Shown here in pieces: positions 51,797-60,516 of a stretch of DNA of 64,000 nt (its first letter is position 1; each line of letters begins with the position of its first letter). This DNA is from Bacteroidetes bacterium 43-93 (lineage in GTDB: Bacteria > Bacteroidota > Bacteroidia > Chitinophagales > Chitinophagaceae). Under the pieces are notes generated by a model that ran no database searches, was not told the origin of the DNA, and saw only the letters and a list, made by a program, of their open reading frames with translations. Location of the stretch: contig MKUO01000005.1 of the NCBI GenBank assembly GCA_001897855.1, positions 93,125 through 157,124 of the forward strand, read 5' to 3'. Made by a program: the position numbers and the translations under genes.

Positions 51797-53001
51797 GCTT
51801 TGCTGAATATTAAAGAGACATTGTTGCCACCGAATCCAAAAGAATTGCTGAGCACATGCGTTATCGAAGCATTGGTTAAAGTTGTATTAGGCTGAACATT
51901 TACATCTTCCATTGGCGTTTGATAGTTCAGATTGGGCAATGCAAATTGTTGCTGCAATGCCATAATACTGAAAATAGCCTCGATAGAACCTGCCGCTGCT
52001 AAAGTATGACCGGTATATGGTTTCGTAGAACTAAACAGTGGCACCTGTTCCCCGAACACCCGTTCGATTGCCTTTGCTTCTGCCGCATCGTTACTTAATG
52101 TAGCAGTGCCATGTGCATTGATATAATTAATATTTGCCGGAGCTAAGTTGGCAGAATCAAGGGCCAGTTTCATCGTGTTGTATGCTCCATCTCCATTTGG
52201 CGATGGGGCAGTGGGATGGTAAGCGTCATTAGTATTACCGTACCCCGACAATACAGCTAATATTTCCGCACCACGTTCTTTAGCTGCAGTTTCCGTCTCC
52301 AGTAATACATATCCTGCACCTTCACCAAGGTTCAGGCCGAAGCGATTTTTATCAAATGGCCGGCAAGCCTCTTTATCTACATTTTTTAAAGAGTTAAATC
52401 CATTTAACGTAAACCTGCTTAAAGCATCGCATCCACCGCAGATAGCACGCTTTACAATGCCGTGTTTGATAAGCCTTGCACCTAAAATAATGGAATTGGC
52501 AGAAGAGGAGCATGCCGTACTAATGGTTGCTGTAAATGGCTTTAACCCAAAATAGCGGGCTACATTCAGGGTGCTTTCTGCACAGTCTAATGTATCGATA
52601 TATTGAACTTTATCACCAATATAATCCTCAGACAGGAAATCCTCGTACATGTTTTCTACAGAACACATACCACCTACCGTGTTGGCGTTGATAAATGCAA
52701 AACCTTCTTCCTGCAGCAGAGCTTTGTCGATGCCTTGCATCAGTTCTTGCATGGCTACCAATGCAAGCAGGGTAGTACGGGTGTATCCGTTTTCACCTAC
52801 CGGCAAGGCAAGTAATGTTGCTAATTCATCATTACTCTTATTTACCTCTCCTAGCAGAAAATCATTGGCGTGTACCGTTTGCAAATGAACGGGATAATGC
52901 AATCCACTTTTCATCTCCTTTAGAGAATGAAGCGTTTCTACGGTTCCCCGGCCAATTGCAGACAAAATGCCAATGGATGTAACAACTATTTTTTCTGCCA
53001 T
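51793..53001 (-). CDS. Beta-ketoacyl-ACP synthase II-type enzyme
   Basis: A 402-residue FabF/KAS II-like ketosynthase. Active residues are C164 in TISTACSSSANS, H297 in NAHGTATLSND and H332 in PYTGHTLAAAG, with K327. It joins acyl chains on ACP with malonyl-ACP in the cytoplasm. It lies 12 bp downstream of the ACP gene and overlaps the KS-like factor gene by four bases. The trio is separate from a full fatty-acid cluster; specialised polyene synthesis is more likely than bulk fatty-acid synthesis (inference). Confidence 0.9.
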   Translation of the reverse strand: MAEKIVVTSIGILSAIGRGTVETLHSLKEMKSGLHYPVHLQTVHANDFLLGEVNKSNDELATLLALPVGENGYTRTTLLALVAMQELMQGIDKALLQEEGFAFINANTVGGMCSVENMYEDFLSEDYIGDKVQYIDTLDCAESTLNVARYFGLKPFTATISTACSSSANSIILGARLIKHGIVKRAICGGCDALSRFTLNGFNSLKNVDKEACRPFDKNRFGLNLGEGAGYVLLETETAAKERGAEILAVLSGYGNTNDAYHPTAPSPNGDGAYNTMKLALDSANLAPANINYINAHGTATLSNDAAEAKAIERVFGEQVPLFSSTKPYTGHTLAAAGSIEAIFSIMALQQQFALPNLNYQTPMEDVNVQPNTTLTNASITHVLSNSFGFGGNNVSLIFSKA

Positions 53002-53013
53002 GTGATACGGCAG

Positions 53014-53271
53014 TTATATTTTTCTGTGTTGCTGAATATAATCAGCCATGGAAGAGACAGATTCCAGTACTTTACGGCCCTCACGCGCATCTTCTATTTT
53101 AATGCCATAATTACGTTCCAGCAACACCATCAGTTCTAATGAGTCTATACTGTCCAGGCCCAAACCTTCGCCAAATAAAGGTGCATTATCATCAATATCA
53201 GCAGGTGTCATACCTTGCAGGTTCAGCGACTCTATTATCTGTTGCTTTAACGTTAATTTCAAATCTTCCAT
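53014..53271 (-). CDS. Acyl carrier protein
   Basis: An 85-residue ACP with the phosphopantetheine motif GLDSIDSLEL; the predicted attachment Ser is S41. Helices and acidic surface are as in the family, but the sequence around it differs from the housekeeping AcpP type (EGLGLDSIDS). It heads the trio with KS and chain-length factor. An exact TATTTTTG -7 element (plus 53291-53298) stands 19 bases upstream. Confidence 0.92.
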   Translation of the reverse strand: MEDLKLTLKQQIIESLNLQGMTPADIDDNAPLFGEGLGLDSIDSLELMVLLERNYGIKIEDAREGRKVLESVSSMADYIQQHRKI

Positions 53272-53290
53272 ATCAATACAGGATGTGCGG

Positions 53291-53298
53291 CAAAAATA
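53291..53298 (-). promoter_or_regulatory. -7 element TATTTTTG for the ACP-KS-CLF unit
   Basis: The plus strand reads CAAAAATA, so the minus strand has TATTTTTG, 19 bases before the ACP ATG. No clear -33 box was found. Confidence 0.5.
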
Positions 53299-53434
53299 GT
53301 ATAAACAGGGTTATTTATGTAAATCAGGTTTTACACGTTATATATATTATTGTATTTTAAATAGAATTTATTTCGTATTAAAACCAATATAGATTCCTTA
53401 GTTTTCCGGCATGTGGTTGCAAAAATACTTATAA

Positions 53435-54019
53435 ATGAATAAGACCAGGTTAGAAGCGTTTAGTGATGGCGTTTTGGCTATTATAATTACCATCATGGTG
53501 CTGGAAATAAAAGTTCCCCATGAGCCAACAGTAGATGCACTATGTGGCCTGGCTCCGGTGTTTCTCAGCTATACCATTAGCTTTGCCTACATAGGAATAT
53601 ATTGGAATAATCACCACCATCTGCTGCACACTGTAAAAAAGCTTTCACCCTCTATTATGTGGAGCAATCTGAACCTTTTGTTCTGGCTGTCGCTGGTACC
53701 ATTCAGTACGGCATGGATGGGGGAGAATAACTTTAAGACTATTCCTGTAGCAGTATATGCTACGATGCTGCTGATCTGTGGTATAGCGTATGACATCCTG
53801 CGAAGGAATATCATGGCAGAATACAGGGATGATTCTGTACTGAAACATGCCTTATTAAAGCAAAAGGCAAAGGCATTAATTTCTACTGCGTGCTACCTTG
53901 CTGCCATTCCATTAGCGTTTTTGCATACAGCAATATCTATTTCTTTGTTTGTGTTTGTGGCTATTATTTGGTTTATACCCAGTAAGGAGATAGAGCAGGG
54001 ACTGGAAGAAAAATCATAG
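53435..54019 (+). CDS. TMEM175-like potassium channel family protein
   Basis: A 194-residue membrane protein of the DUF1211/TMEM175 type. The signature is FSDG (residues 9-12) in EAFSDGVLAIIITIMVLEIK, followed by about six hydrophobic segments, with NNHHHLLHTV after the second. In TMEM175 channels the first helix lines a pore for potassium. Its 3' end overlaps the 3' end of the convergent outer-membrane gene by six bases. Confidence 0.9.
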   Translation: MNKTRLEAFSDGVLAIIITIMVLEIKVPHEPTVDALCGLAPVFLSYTISFAYIGIYWNNHHHLLHTVKKLSPSIMWSNLNLLFWLSLVPFSTAWMGENNFKTIPVAVYATMLLICGIAYDILRRNIMAEYRDDSVLKHALLKQKAKALISTACYLAAIPLAFLHTAISISLFVFVAIIWFIPSKEIEQGLEEKS

Positions 54020-54580
54020 GTGACATTGCAGGCCTACCAATACAGGAAAATTAAATCCGGTTTCGCAATAATAGCCCGACCATTCACCATTGTACCAGGA
54101 TCTTGTTCCTACCTTGCCGAACCTAGGCCCTGCGGAAATATATAAATCAGCTAGTTTGCTCAGTGGGATGGCACAGCCTGCATGTAATCCTATATTATAA
54201 CCGGTTTGTTGACTTTTATAGTGTGTTTCATTTTGCTGCCAAAATAAATATCCGCCCATAGCGCCAACAAAGAGTTCTAGTTTTCTCAGGTGTATTTTTC
54301 GGTTGGCAATAAGGCCGAATGTAGGGCTCAAACCATATAACGTTTCCACAGCCCCATATTCTATAACCGGGCCTGCTTCCCATTTGTTATTGATCTGATA
54401 ACGTGCTTGTAAGGATGCGCCAAGGCCGCGATTGACATAGTTGCCGCCGTCAGAATTGCCATAAGATGTACTAATGGGTGAATTAAAAATAAAACCACCT
54501 TGCAGGCTAATATTGATGTGCTGTGCAAAAATGCCTACCGTTGAACAAACGAATAGCAATAGGAAAGTAAGTTTTTTCAT
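54014..54580 (-). CDS. Outer-membrane beta-barrel protein, small
   Basis: A 188-residue exported protein with a signal peptide (about 1-19, ending GIFAQ) and alternating aromatic/hydrophobic strands (INISLQGGFIF, GLGASLQARYQI, VGAMGGYLFW), ending in GLQCHL. This resembles the OmpA/porT-like small barrel class. No specific family. It has a potential terminator upstream, shared with sucA. Confidence 0.78.
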   Translation of the reverse strand: MKKLTFLLLFVCSTVGIFAQHINISLQGGFIFNSPISTSYGNSDGGNYVNRGLGASLQARYQINNKWEAGPVIEYGAVETLYGLSPTFGLIANRKIHLRKLELFVGAMGGYLFWQQNETHYKSQQTGYNIGLHAGCAIPLSKLADLYISAGPRFGKVGTRSWYNGEWSGYYCETGFNFPVLVGLQCHL

Positions 54581-54617
54581 AGAAGTGGATCGTTATCACT
54601 AAATATAGACATAAAAA

Positions 54618-54646
54618 CAAAGCCTGCCGTTGGTTGGCAGGCTTTG
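54618..54646 (-). terminator. Terminator after sucA
   Basis: CAAAGCCTGCC (54618-54628) and GGCAGGCTTTG (54636-54646) form an 11-bp stem with a 7-base loop. Read on the minus strand it is followed by TTTTTAT, so it should terminate the sucA transcript. Confidence 0.85.
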
Positions 54647-54664
54647 AATATCGAAAAGAGTGAT

Positions 54665-57415
54665 TTATATGCTAAATGCGTCATCGACGAGCTTTTGCTG
54701 CTCCTTAGCGTGGAATTTGCTAAAGCCTGTTGCAGTCGCTGCTCCCGCAGGGCGAGAGATATATTTCATTGGGATAGCATCCTGATTCAGCATAAGGAAG
54801 GCTAATGCGCCCATATTCCTTGGCTCTTCCTGAACCCATACCCATTCTGCTTTCTTGTATTTCGCCTGCAGTTCTTTCAACTGATCTATAGGCAAAGGAT
54901 ATATCTGTTCCAGCCTTACGATGGCAATGTCCTGCCTGTTCTCAGCAATTTGTTTTTCGCTAAGGTCGAAGTACATTTTACCACTGCATAGTAACACACG
55001 TTTAACAGTGCTTGCCTTTTTGATAAACGGATCATCCAGTACTTCCCGGAAACCACCGGTTGTAAACTCTTCGATAGCAGAGTACGAGCGTACGTGGCGC
55101 AGATTTGCTTTTGGAGAGAAGTTGATCATTGGCTTGCGGAACTCCCATTTCAATTGGCGACGCAATGCATGGAAGAAGTTTGCTGCGGTAGTAATGTTAG
55201 TTACAACCATGTTGTATTCTGCGCTCATTTGCAGAAAGCGCTCAATACGGCCGCTGGAGTGTTCAGGGCCACCACCTTCATATCCGTGCGGCAGCAACAT
55301 TACCAGGCCATTCATAGTTGCCCATTTTTGCTCACCACCTGTTATGTATTGGTCGATGATCGTTTGGGCGCCATTGGCGAAGTCGCCGTACTGGGCTTCC
55401 CAAAGCACCAGGTTGTTAGGGTTAGCCATTGCATATCCATATTCAAAACCTAGTACCGCAAATTCGCTCAGCAGTGAGTTGTAAATATGAAAGTCGCCCT
55501 GGCCTTCCTTCAGATTCGAAAGGCGATTGTAAGACGCGTTTGTATTTTCGTCGTAGATAACAGCATGACGGTGAGAAAACGTACCACGTTTAACGTCTTC
55601 GCCACTTAGTCGTACATCATGTCCTTCGGTAAGCAGGCTCGCATAGGCTAGCAATTCACCGGTAGCCCAATCTATTTTACCTTCTGTTTCAAATAGCTTG
55701 GTTTTATCATTCAGCAGTTTTTCTATTTTCCTCAAAGGCTTGAAACCATCAGGCCACTGCATCATTTTCGTAACCAGCATTTTTACCAGATCTGTACTAA
55801 TACCTGTTTCTGGAGATTTATTAAAATCAGCTGCTGTAGCGCGACGTAATGCCTGCCACCACAACTCCGGTTTTTGATAAGTATATGGTAATGGTTTTTG
55901 TTTTACCTCATCGAGGCGTTCCTGCAGCACATCCCAGAATTTCTTCTCCATCTGCTTGGCCAGGTCCTGAGCGTCAGTCTCACCATTCTTCAGCAGGTAT
56001 TGCGTATATACTTCGCGCGGATTGGCATGTTTGTCGATCAGTGCATACAACTGCGGCTGGGTAAACTTAGGTTCATCGCCTTCGTTATGTCCGTGACGAC
56101 GATAGCAAACCATATCTACAAAAATATCCTCATTGTACTGCTGGCGATATTTTACTGCCAGCCTGCACGCTTTCACTACAGATTCAGGATCATCGCCATT
56201 AACATGCAATACAGGGGCCTGTACCATTGAGGCAATGCTGGTGCAATAATCTGCAGAGCGGGCATCATCAAAATCAGTTGTAAAGCCTATCTGGTTATTG
56301 ATAACAAAATGTATGGTGCCGCCCGTTTCGTAACCGGCGAGTTTACTCATCTGTAATAGCTCATAGATAATACCCTGTCCTGCAACTGCAGCATCACCAT
56401 GTATGAGTATAGGTAATATCTTATTGTTCTGCTGATCGTAGAGCGTATCTGCTTTGGCGCGTGTGAAGCCTAAGACTACTGGGTCAACCGCTTCCAGGTG
56501 CGAAGGGTTAGGCGCCAGTTGCAGGTTTACGTTTTTACCATTAGGCGTTGTAATATTTGAGTTAAATCCCAGGTGATATTTTACATCGCCACTGCCCATT
56601 GTCATATCCGGGGGCATATTGCCTTCGAATTCTGAGAATATCTGCTCGTATGTTTTACCTAGTGTATTTGCCAGCACATTCAGGCGGCCACGGTGGGCCA
56701 TACCAATCACCACTTCCTGTACGCCGGCATCGGCAGCTTCGGTGATAATAGCATCCAGACCAGGAATGGTACTTTCACCACCATCTAGCCCGAAACGTTT
56801 TTGACCGATATATTTTGTGTGAAGGAATTTTTCAAAAATCACGCCTTCATTCAGCTTTTCGAGTATGCGTTTCTTTTCGCTGATAGAGAGCGTAAGTTCC
56901 TGCAGGGTTTCAAATTCTTTTTGTACCCACATGCAGGTATCGTAGTCATTGATGTACGTATATTCGATACCTATGTTGCCGGTATATAGCTTTTTCAGTT
57001 TAGCAATGATGTCGCTCAACTTAGCTTTACCCAATCCTACAAAAGCGCCTGCGCTGAATTCTGTATTCAGATCGGCATCTGTAAGATCGAAATCTGATAA
57101 TGCCAGGTGCGGTTTACGGTCTTTACGTGGACGGATAGGGTTGGTAGTGGCTACCAGGTGTCCCCGTTTCCAGTAAGAACGTATCAGCCTGTAAACATTC
57201 AGTTCCTTCGCAACCTGCTCGTTGCTCACCGGCGATTTGTCAATTGTAATGGTTGCTACAGACCCGTTGCCATTTGGCTTGGTTACAGCAAAATCAAAAC
57301 CTTCAAAAAACTTCTTCCATTCAGGGTCAACTGCTGATGAGTCTTTTACATAATCGTTATACATAGACTCTATGTAGGCAGGGTGTGAATTCATCACGTA
57401 CGAAAAATCTTTCAT
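54665..57415 (-). CDS. sucA: 2-oxoglutarate dehydrogenase E1 component
   Basis: A 916-residue thiamine-diphosphate enzyme of the citric acid cycle. It has the E1 signature blocks GMAHRGRLNVLANTLGKTYEQ, IHGDAAVAGQGI, VDMVCYRRHGHNEGDEP and, in the C-terminal part, QEEPRNMGALAFL. It decarboxylates 2-oxoglutarate and passes the succinyl group to the E2 subunit. The E2 gene (sucB) is not next to it here. The leader is about 80 bp, with an exact TAACTTTG -7 element at plus 57500-57507. Confidence 0.96.
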   Translation of the reverse strand: MKDFSYVMNSHPAYIESMYNDYVKDSSAVDPEWKKFFEGFDFAVTKPNGNGSVATITIDKSPVSNEQVAKELNVYRLIRSYWKRGHLVATTNPIRPRKDRKPHLALSDFDLTDADLNTEFSAGAFVGLGKAKLSDIIAKLKKLYTGNIGIEYTYINDYDTCMWVQKEFETLQELTLSISEKKRILEKLNEGVIFEKFLHTKYIGQKRFGLDGGESTIPGLDAIITEAADAGVQEVVIGMAHRGRLNVLANTLGKTYEQIFSEFEGNMPPDMTMGSGDVKYHLGFNSNITTPNGKNVNLQLAPNPSHLEAVDPVVLGFTRAKADTLYDQQNNKILPILIHGDAAVAGQGIIYELLQMSKLAGYETGGTIHFVINNQIGFTTDFDDARSADYCTSIASMVQAPVLHVNGDDPESVVKACRLAVKYRQQYNEDIFVDMVCYRRHGHNEGDEPKFTQPQLYALIDKHANPREVYTQYLLKNGETDAQDLAKQMEKKFWDVLQERLDEVKQKPLPYTYQKPELWWQALRRATAADFNKSPETGISTDLVKMLVTKMMQWPDGFKPLRKIEKLLNDKTKLFETEGKIDWATGELLAYASLLTEGHDVRLSGEDVKRGTFSHRHAVIYDENTNASYNRLSNLKEGQGDFHIYNSLLSEFAVLGFEYGYAMANPNNLVLWEAQYGDFANGAQTIIDQYITGGEQKWATMNGLVMLLPHGYEGGGPEHSSGRIERFLQMSAEYNMVVTNITTAANFFHALRRQLKWEFRKPMINFSPKANLRHVRSYSAIEEFTTGGFREVLDDPFIKKASTVKRVLLCSGKMYFDLSEKQIAENRQDIAIVRLEQIYPLPIDQLKELQAKYKKAEWVWVQEEPRNMGALAFLMLNQDAIPMKYISRPAGAATATGFSKFHAKEQQKLVDDAFSI

Positions 57416-57499
57416 CGTAAAAAACCAGCGAGTGGCAGATTATTCTTTTATCAAAAAATCTTTAAAACAATGCTAACGATAGCCATTAGCGGCGGGTCA

Positions 57500-57507
57500 C
57501 AAAGTTA
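57500..57507 (-). promoter_or_regulatory. -7 element TAACTTTG for sucA
   Basis: The plus strand reads CAAAGTTA. The minus-strand element lies 84 bases before the sucA start, giving a relatively long A/T-rich leader. No clear -33 match. Confidence 0.45.
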
Positions 57508-57568
57508 ATGCAAATTGTAAAAGGTAAAAGTTTAAATAAACTTATAAGGCAATTTGTAATGTGTATGT

Positions 57569-59602
57569 TTAGTTGAGCAGTATCCAGTTAAAGCCAAAAC
57601 GTATAGATAAATTTTGTGCTGCGTAACCGGGGGCTAAAATAGTGTTGGTATAGCTTAGCTGCTGAAACTGATCGGCCATAATATAGGCGCGGAATCTTTT
57701 GATCTGAAAATTGAAGAAAATGGCTGCCTGGGGCTTGTTGCTCAGATAATATCCGCCCTGGTAATAATAGCGGTTAAAAAAAGGCGAGTAGGCAGCAGCA
57801 TTATAGGCGCTATGATAGCTTAATTCTACACCCGTGGCAATCTTCAAAACACTTTTGAACAGATTGGTTTCTATGCTCAACTGGTGGCGACCCATAAGTT
57901 GCGGGATATTAACTGGTGCGCCTGCTGTAGCAACCTGGTAAAACAATTCATTATCGAGGACGAGGATTTTCCACCTGAATGCTTTTCTTAAAAACGCCTG
58001 TGTAATATTGAACGTACCTGAGTATTGATCCGGTAATTGTTTCTCATTAAGGTAGATATAATTATTAACCAGGTAGTTTTTTACTCCAAACCCCAGGTGC
58101 CGTTTCTGGCTATACCAATTGCCATATACCTGCGTTATGTTTTCTTTTTCAAAACTTTTACTGATGGTATCGTATTGATTGATATAAGTGGTGTAGTTGT
58201 ATGGCGCGTTGTTGATGTTTTGACTTAGCCCTATTGAAATACTTCCTAATGACTTTCCTATATCCTTACCCAGTTTGGCATTTAGCGCAGTGTTCCCGGC
58301 AGCTTCACCGGTAAAATAGGTAAGAATATCAGCGCCATAAAACCATTTGCCTGAAAGCAGCGCCTCTTTGTTTATGGATGCGATAAAGTAATTGCTTACA
58401 AGATTGCTCACCGACTTATCTACAAGAAAATTGGTTTTAAAACGATCAAAGCGATTACCCAGACCTGCACTGAATAGCAGTTGGTTCTCATGCTTGCCCA
58501 GGAAGCCATTTAAAGTAAAGCGGTTATCAATTTTCAACCAGTCTTGCCTGCTGTAAACAGAATCTGTACCGCTGCCCGCAAAAGGATAGCTGAAGAAGGG
58601 TGAATACCGTAACGAATCAGGACGAAGGTCTTTGTATAGATGCCGGGAATCGCTTAGCTCAAAACGGTGCGCTATGCTAAACCTGGGGGTAAGCTCAAAG
58701 CTATAACGCGTGCTGTCTTCGTTATAGAGCGTATCGATCCTGCCCCATGTATATGCGTGATTTACAAGAATAGTATAATCGCGCAGCATATTTGTTACAG
58801 AAGAGCGTTGTGTAGTAGTACCTGTACCAAAGGCATCATTCCTAAAGTTTACAGGTATTGTTCTCCTGTCGGTATAATTAGGGTCTGTAAGAAAAGTATC
58901 ACTGGTCATGCCGCCATTCTCGTCCTGTTGCTCTTTATTATACACCAGTCCGCCAAATAATTCGTAATGGAGCTTTCTACTTTGATAATGGGTGGATAGG
59001 TTGGCATTATCGTGATTGGTACGCTGAATATTGTAAAACCCCGGTGAATTGATCTTGCGATATCCGATCGCAAAATTCCAGTTGGGCTTGATGTTTTGCG
59101 TGTGCATCAGGTTGGCCAGTTGTTCCAGTTTGGCGCCGAGCTGGTAGGTAAAAAAAGAATAAGGACGATTGGTGTTGTAATAATTCAGGCTATCGGCATT
59201 ATATCTATAAACATCATAAACATGATAGCCGAGTGTTGGTCCTGTCCTGTCTTCGGGAGTAAAGAATAGGTTTTGAACCGGGCTGCCGCTATTGCCAAGA
59301 TCGCGCAGGGGCAACGAAACGATCCGCCTGTGAAATGTATGGAGATCAGAATCAGGAGAAAATACCTGGTTTGAATATTGACGCCTGTAAAAAATCCTTA
59401 CATTTTCTTCTTTCCAGTCTGCATTGTTGGTTTTAAACTGGCTGCTATCTCTTTTGGGGTCTTGCAGGTTGGCTCCGGTGCCGGGAGGCTGTATTTGAGC
59501 CAATGTTTTGAAAACAGTGACCAAAGACAGCAATGTGAATAATATAATCGGCTTGTATATTTCCCGGGCGTATTGCAATGAATATGATTTGATAGCGGGC
59601 AA
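57569..59602 (-). CDS. Putative porin of Bacteroidota type
   Basis: A 677-residue exported protein. A hydrophobic segment (about 15-36) ends in TLAQ, the likely signal cleavage. The mature part is rich in amphipathic beta strands with many aromatic ends (SFFTYQLGAKLEQL, YFTGEAAGNTALNAKLG) and ends FGFNWILLN. The pattern fits the large Bacteroidota putative-porin family. Its start is 17 bp after the purine nucleoside phosphorylase gene, so both share a transcript; the porin might admit nucleosides (inference). Confidence 0.78.
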   Translation of the reverse strand: MPAIKSYSLQYAREIYKPIILFTLLSLVTVFKTLAQIQPPGTGANLQDPKRDSSQFKTNNADWKEENVRIFYRRQYSNQVFSPDSDLHTFHRRIVSLPLRDLGNSGSPVQNLFFTPEDRTGPTLGYHVYDVYRYNADSLNYYNTNRPYSFFTYQLGAKLEQLANLMHTQNIKPNWNFAIGYRKINSPGFYNIQRTNHDNANLSTHYQSRKLHYELFGGLVYNKEQQDENGGMTSDTFLTDPNYTDRRTIPVNFRNDAFGTGTTTQRSSVTNMLRDYTILVNHAYTWGRIDTLYNEDSTRYSFELTPRFSIAHRFELSDSRHLYKDLRPDSLRYSPFFSYPFAGSGTDSVYSRQDWLKIDNRFTLNGFLGKHENQLLFSAGLGNRFDRFKTNFLVDKSVSNLVSNYFIASINKEALLSGKWFYGADILTYFTGEAAGNTALNAKLGKDIGKSLGSISIGLSQNINNAPYNYTTYINQYDTISKSFEKENITQVYGNWYSQKRHLGFGVKNYLVNNYIYLNEKQLPDQYSGTFNITQAFLRKAFRWKILVLDNELFYQVATAGAPVNIPQLMGRHQLSIETNLFKSVLKIATGVELSYHSAYNAAAYSPFFNRYYYQGGYYLSNKPQAAIFFNFQIKRFRAYIMADQFQQLSYTNTILAPGYAAQNLSIRFGFNWILLN

Positions 59603-59619
59603 AGTTAATTGAATAACGG

Positions 59620-60432
59620 CTACATTTCAGCTATCATTGCGGAAACGAGCGTGCAGAGCTTGGGTGCTGCTTCGTTCGCCGCAGCAAGCACTTCTTCGTG
59701 AGATACAGTGTTCACCTGCCCGGTAATGCCCAGGTCTGTGATGATGCTGGCAGCAAAAACATGCATCCCACCATGTTTTGCCACAATATTTTCAGGCACG
59801 GTGCTCATTCCCACGGCATCGCCACCAATTATTCGTAGCCATGTATACTCGGCCGGTGTCTCAAATGTAGGGCCCTGCAAGCCTATATATACACCTGTTT
59901 GAACAGGTAAGGATTGTTTTTGGGCAATTTCTTTGGCAAGGGCCAGTAATTTGTGATCGTAAGGTTCGCTCATATCCGGGAAGCGGGTGCCTAAACGTTC
60001 GTCGTTTGGCCCTCTTAGCGGGTGCTCAGGAAAAAGGTTAATGTGGTCTTTTATCAGCATAATGTCTCCTATCTTATAGGATGGATTCATTCCCCCGGCA
60101 GCATTGCTCAGGAAGAGGACCTCTACGCCTATGGCCTTCATTACTCTTACAGGGAAAGTTACTTCCTGCATAGTATAGCCTTCGTAATAATGCGTACGGC
60201 CTACCATTACAACAGCGGTCTTACCGCCTAGCCTGCCAATTACCATTTTACCGGAATGCCCTTGAACTGTAGAAACCGGGAAATTCGGAATATCATTATA
60301 GGATATTTCCGCTTCCGGTTCTATAGCATCCGCAAGGCTACCAAGCCCGCTTCCTAATATAACACCGATGGTAGGGGTATTACTGATCTTTGACTTTATA
60401 TAAGCAGCAGCTTCCTGTATTTGTTCGTACAT
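59620..60432 (-). CDS. Purine-nucleoside phosphorylase
   Basis: A 270-residue trimeric-type purine nucleoside phosphorylase. Marks are GVILGSGLGSLADAI (about 23-37), GRTHYYEGY (about 78-86), LSNAAGGMNPSY and GLQGPTFETPAEY. It splits purine nucleosides with phosphate. The ATG at 60432 is chosen; an in-frame TTG at 60450 lies inside a TATTTTTG -7 element and cannot be translated from that promoter. It is followed 17 bp later by the porin gene. Confidence 0.95.
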   Translation of the reverse strand: MYEQIQEAAAYIKSKISNTPTIGVILGSGLGSLADAIEPEAEISYNDIPNFPVSTVQGHSGKMVIGRLGGKTAVVMVGRTHYYEGYTMQEVTFPVRVMKAIGVEVLFLSNAAGGMNPSYKIGDIMLIKDHINLFPEHPLRGPNDERLGTRFPDMSEPYDHKLLALAKEIAQKQSLPVQTGVYIGLQGPTFETPAEYTWLRIIGGDAVGMSTVPENIVAKHGGMHVFAASIITDLGITGQVNTVSHEEVLAAANEAAPKLCTLVSAMIAEM

Positions 60433-60447
60433 ATGAAATAATGATCG

Positions 60448-60455
60448 CAAAAATA
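60448..60455 (-). promoter_or_regulatory. -7 element TATTTTTG for the phosphorylase-porin operon
   Basis: The plus strand reads CAAAAATA; on the minus strand the element is 15 bases before the ATG at 60432. It fixes the start of the phosphorylase gene. Confidence 0.6.
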
Positions 60456-60476
60456 GGATTACGGCAATAAAAAAAA

Positions 60477-60493
60477 GGATAGCATTGCTATCC
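60477..60493 (-). terminator. Terminator after the T9SS tandem genes
   Basis: GGATAGC, loop ATT and GCTATCC form a 7-bp stem. Read on the minus strand it is followed by at least eight Ts, so it closes the transcript of the two sorting-domain proteins. Confidence 0.82.
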
Positions 60494-60516
60494 CTTTTAC
60501 TATAATAATAGATTTT

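Noticed and set aside
60433..60450. Longer start (TTG) for the purine-nucleoside phosphorylase
   Set aside because: The codon lies inside the TATTTTTG promoter element, so it would not be on the mRNA.
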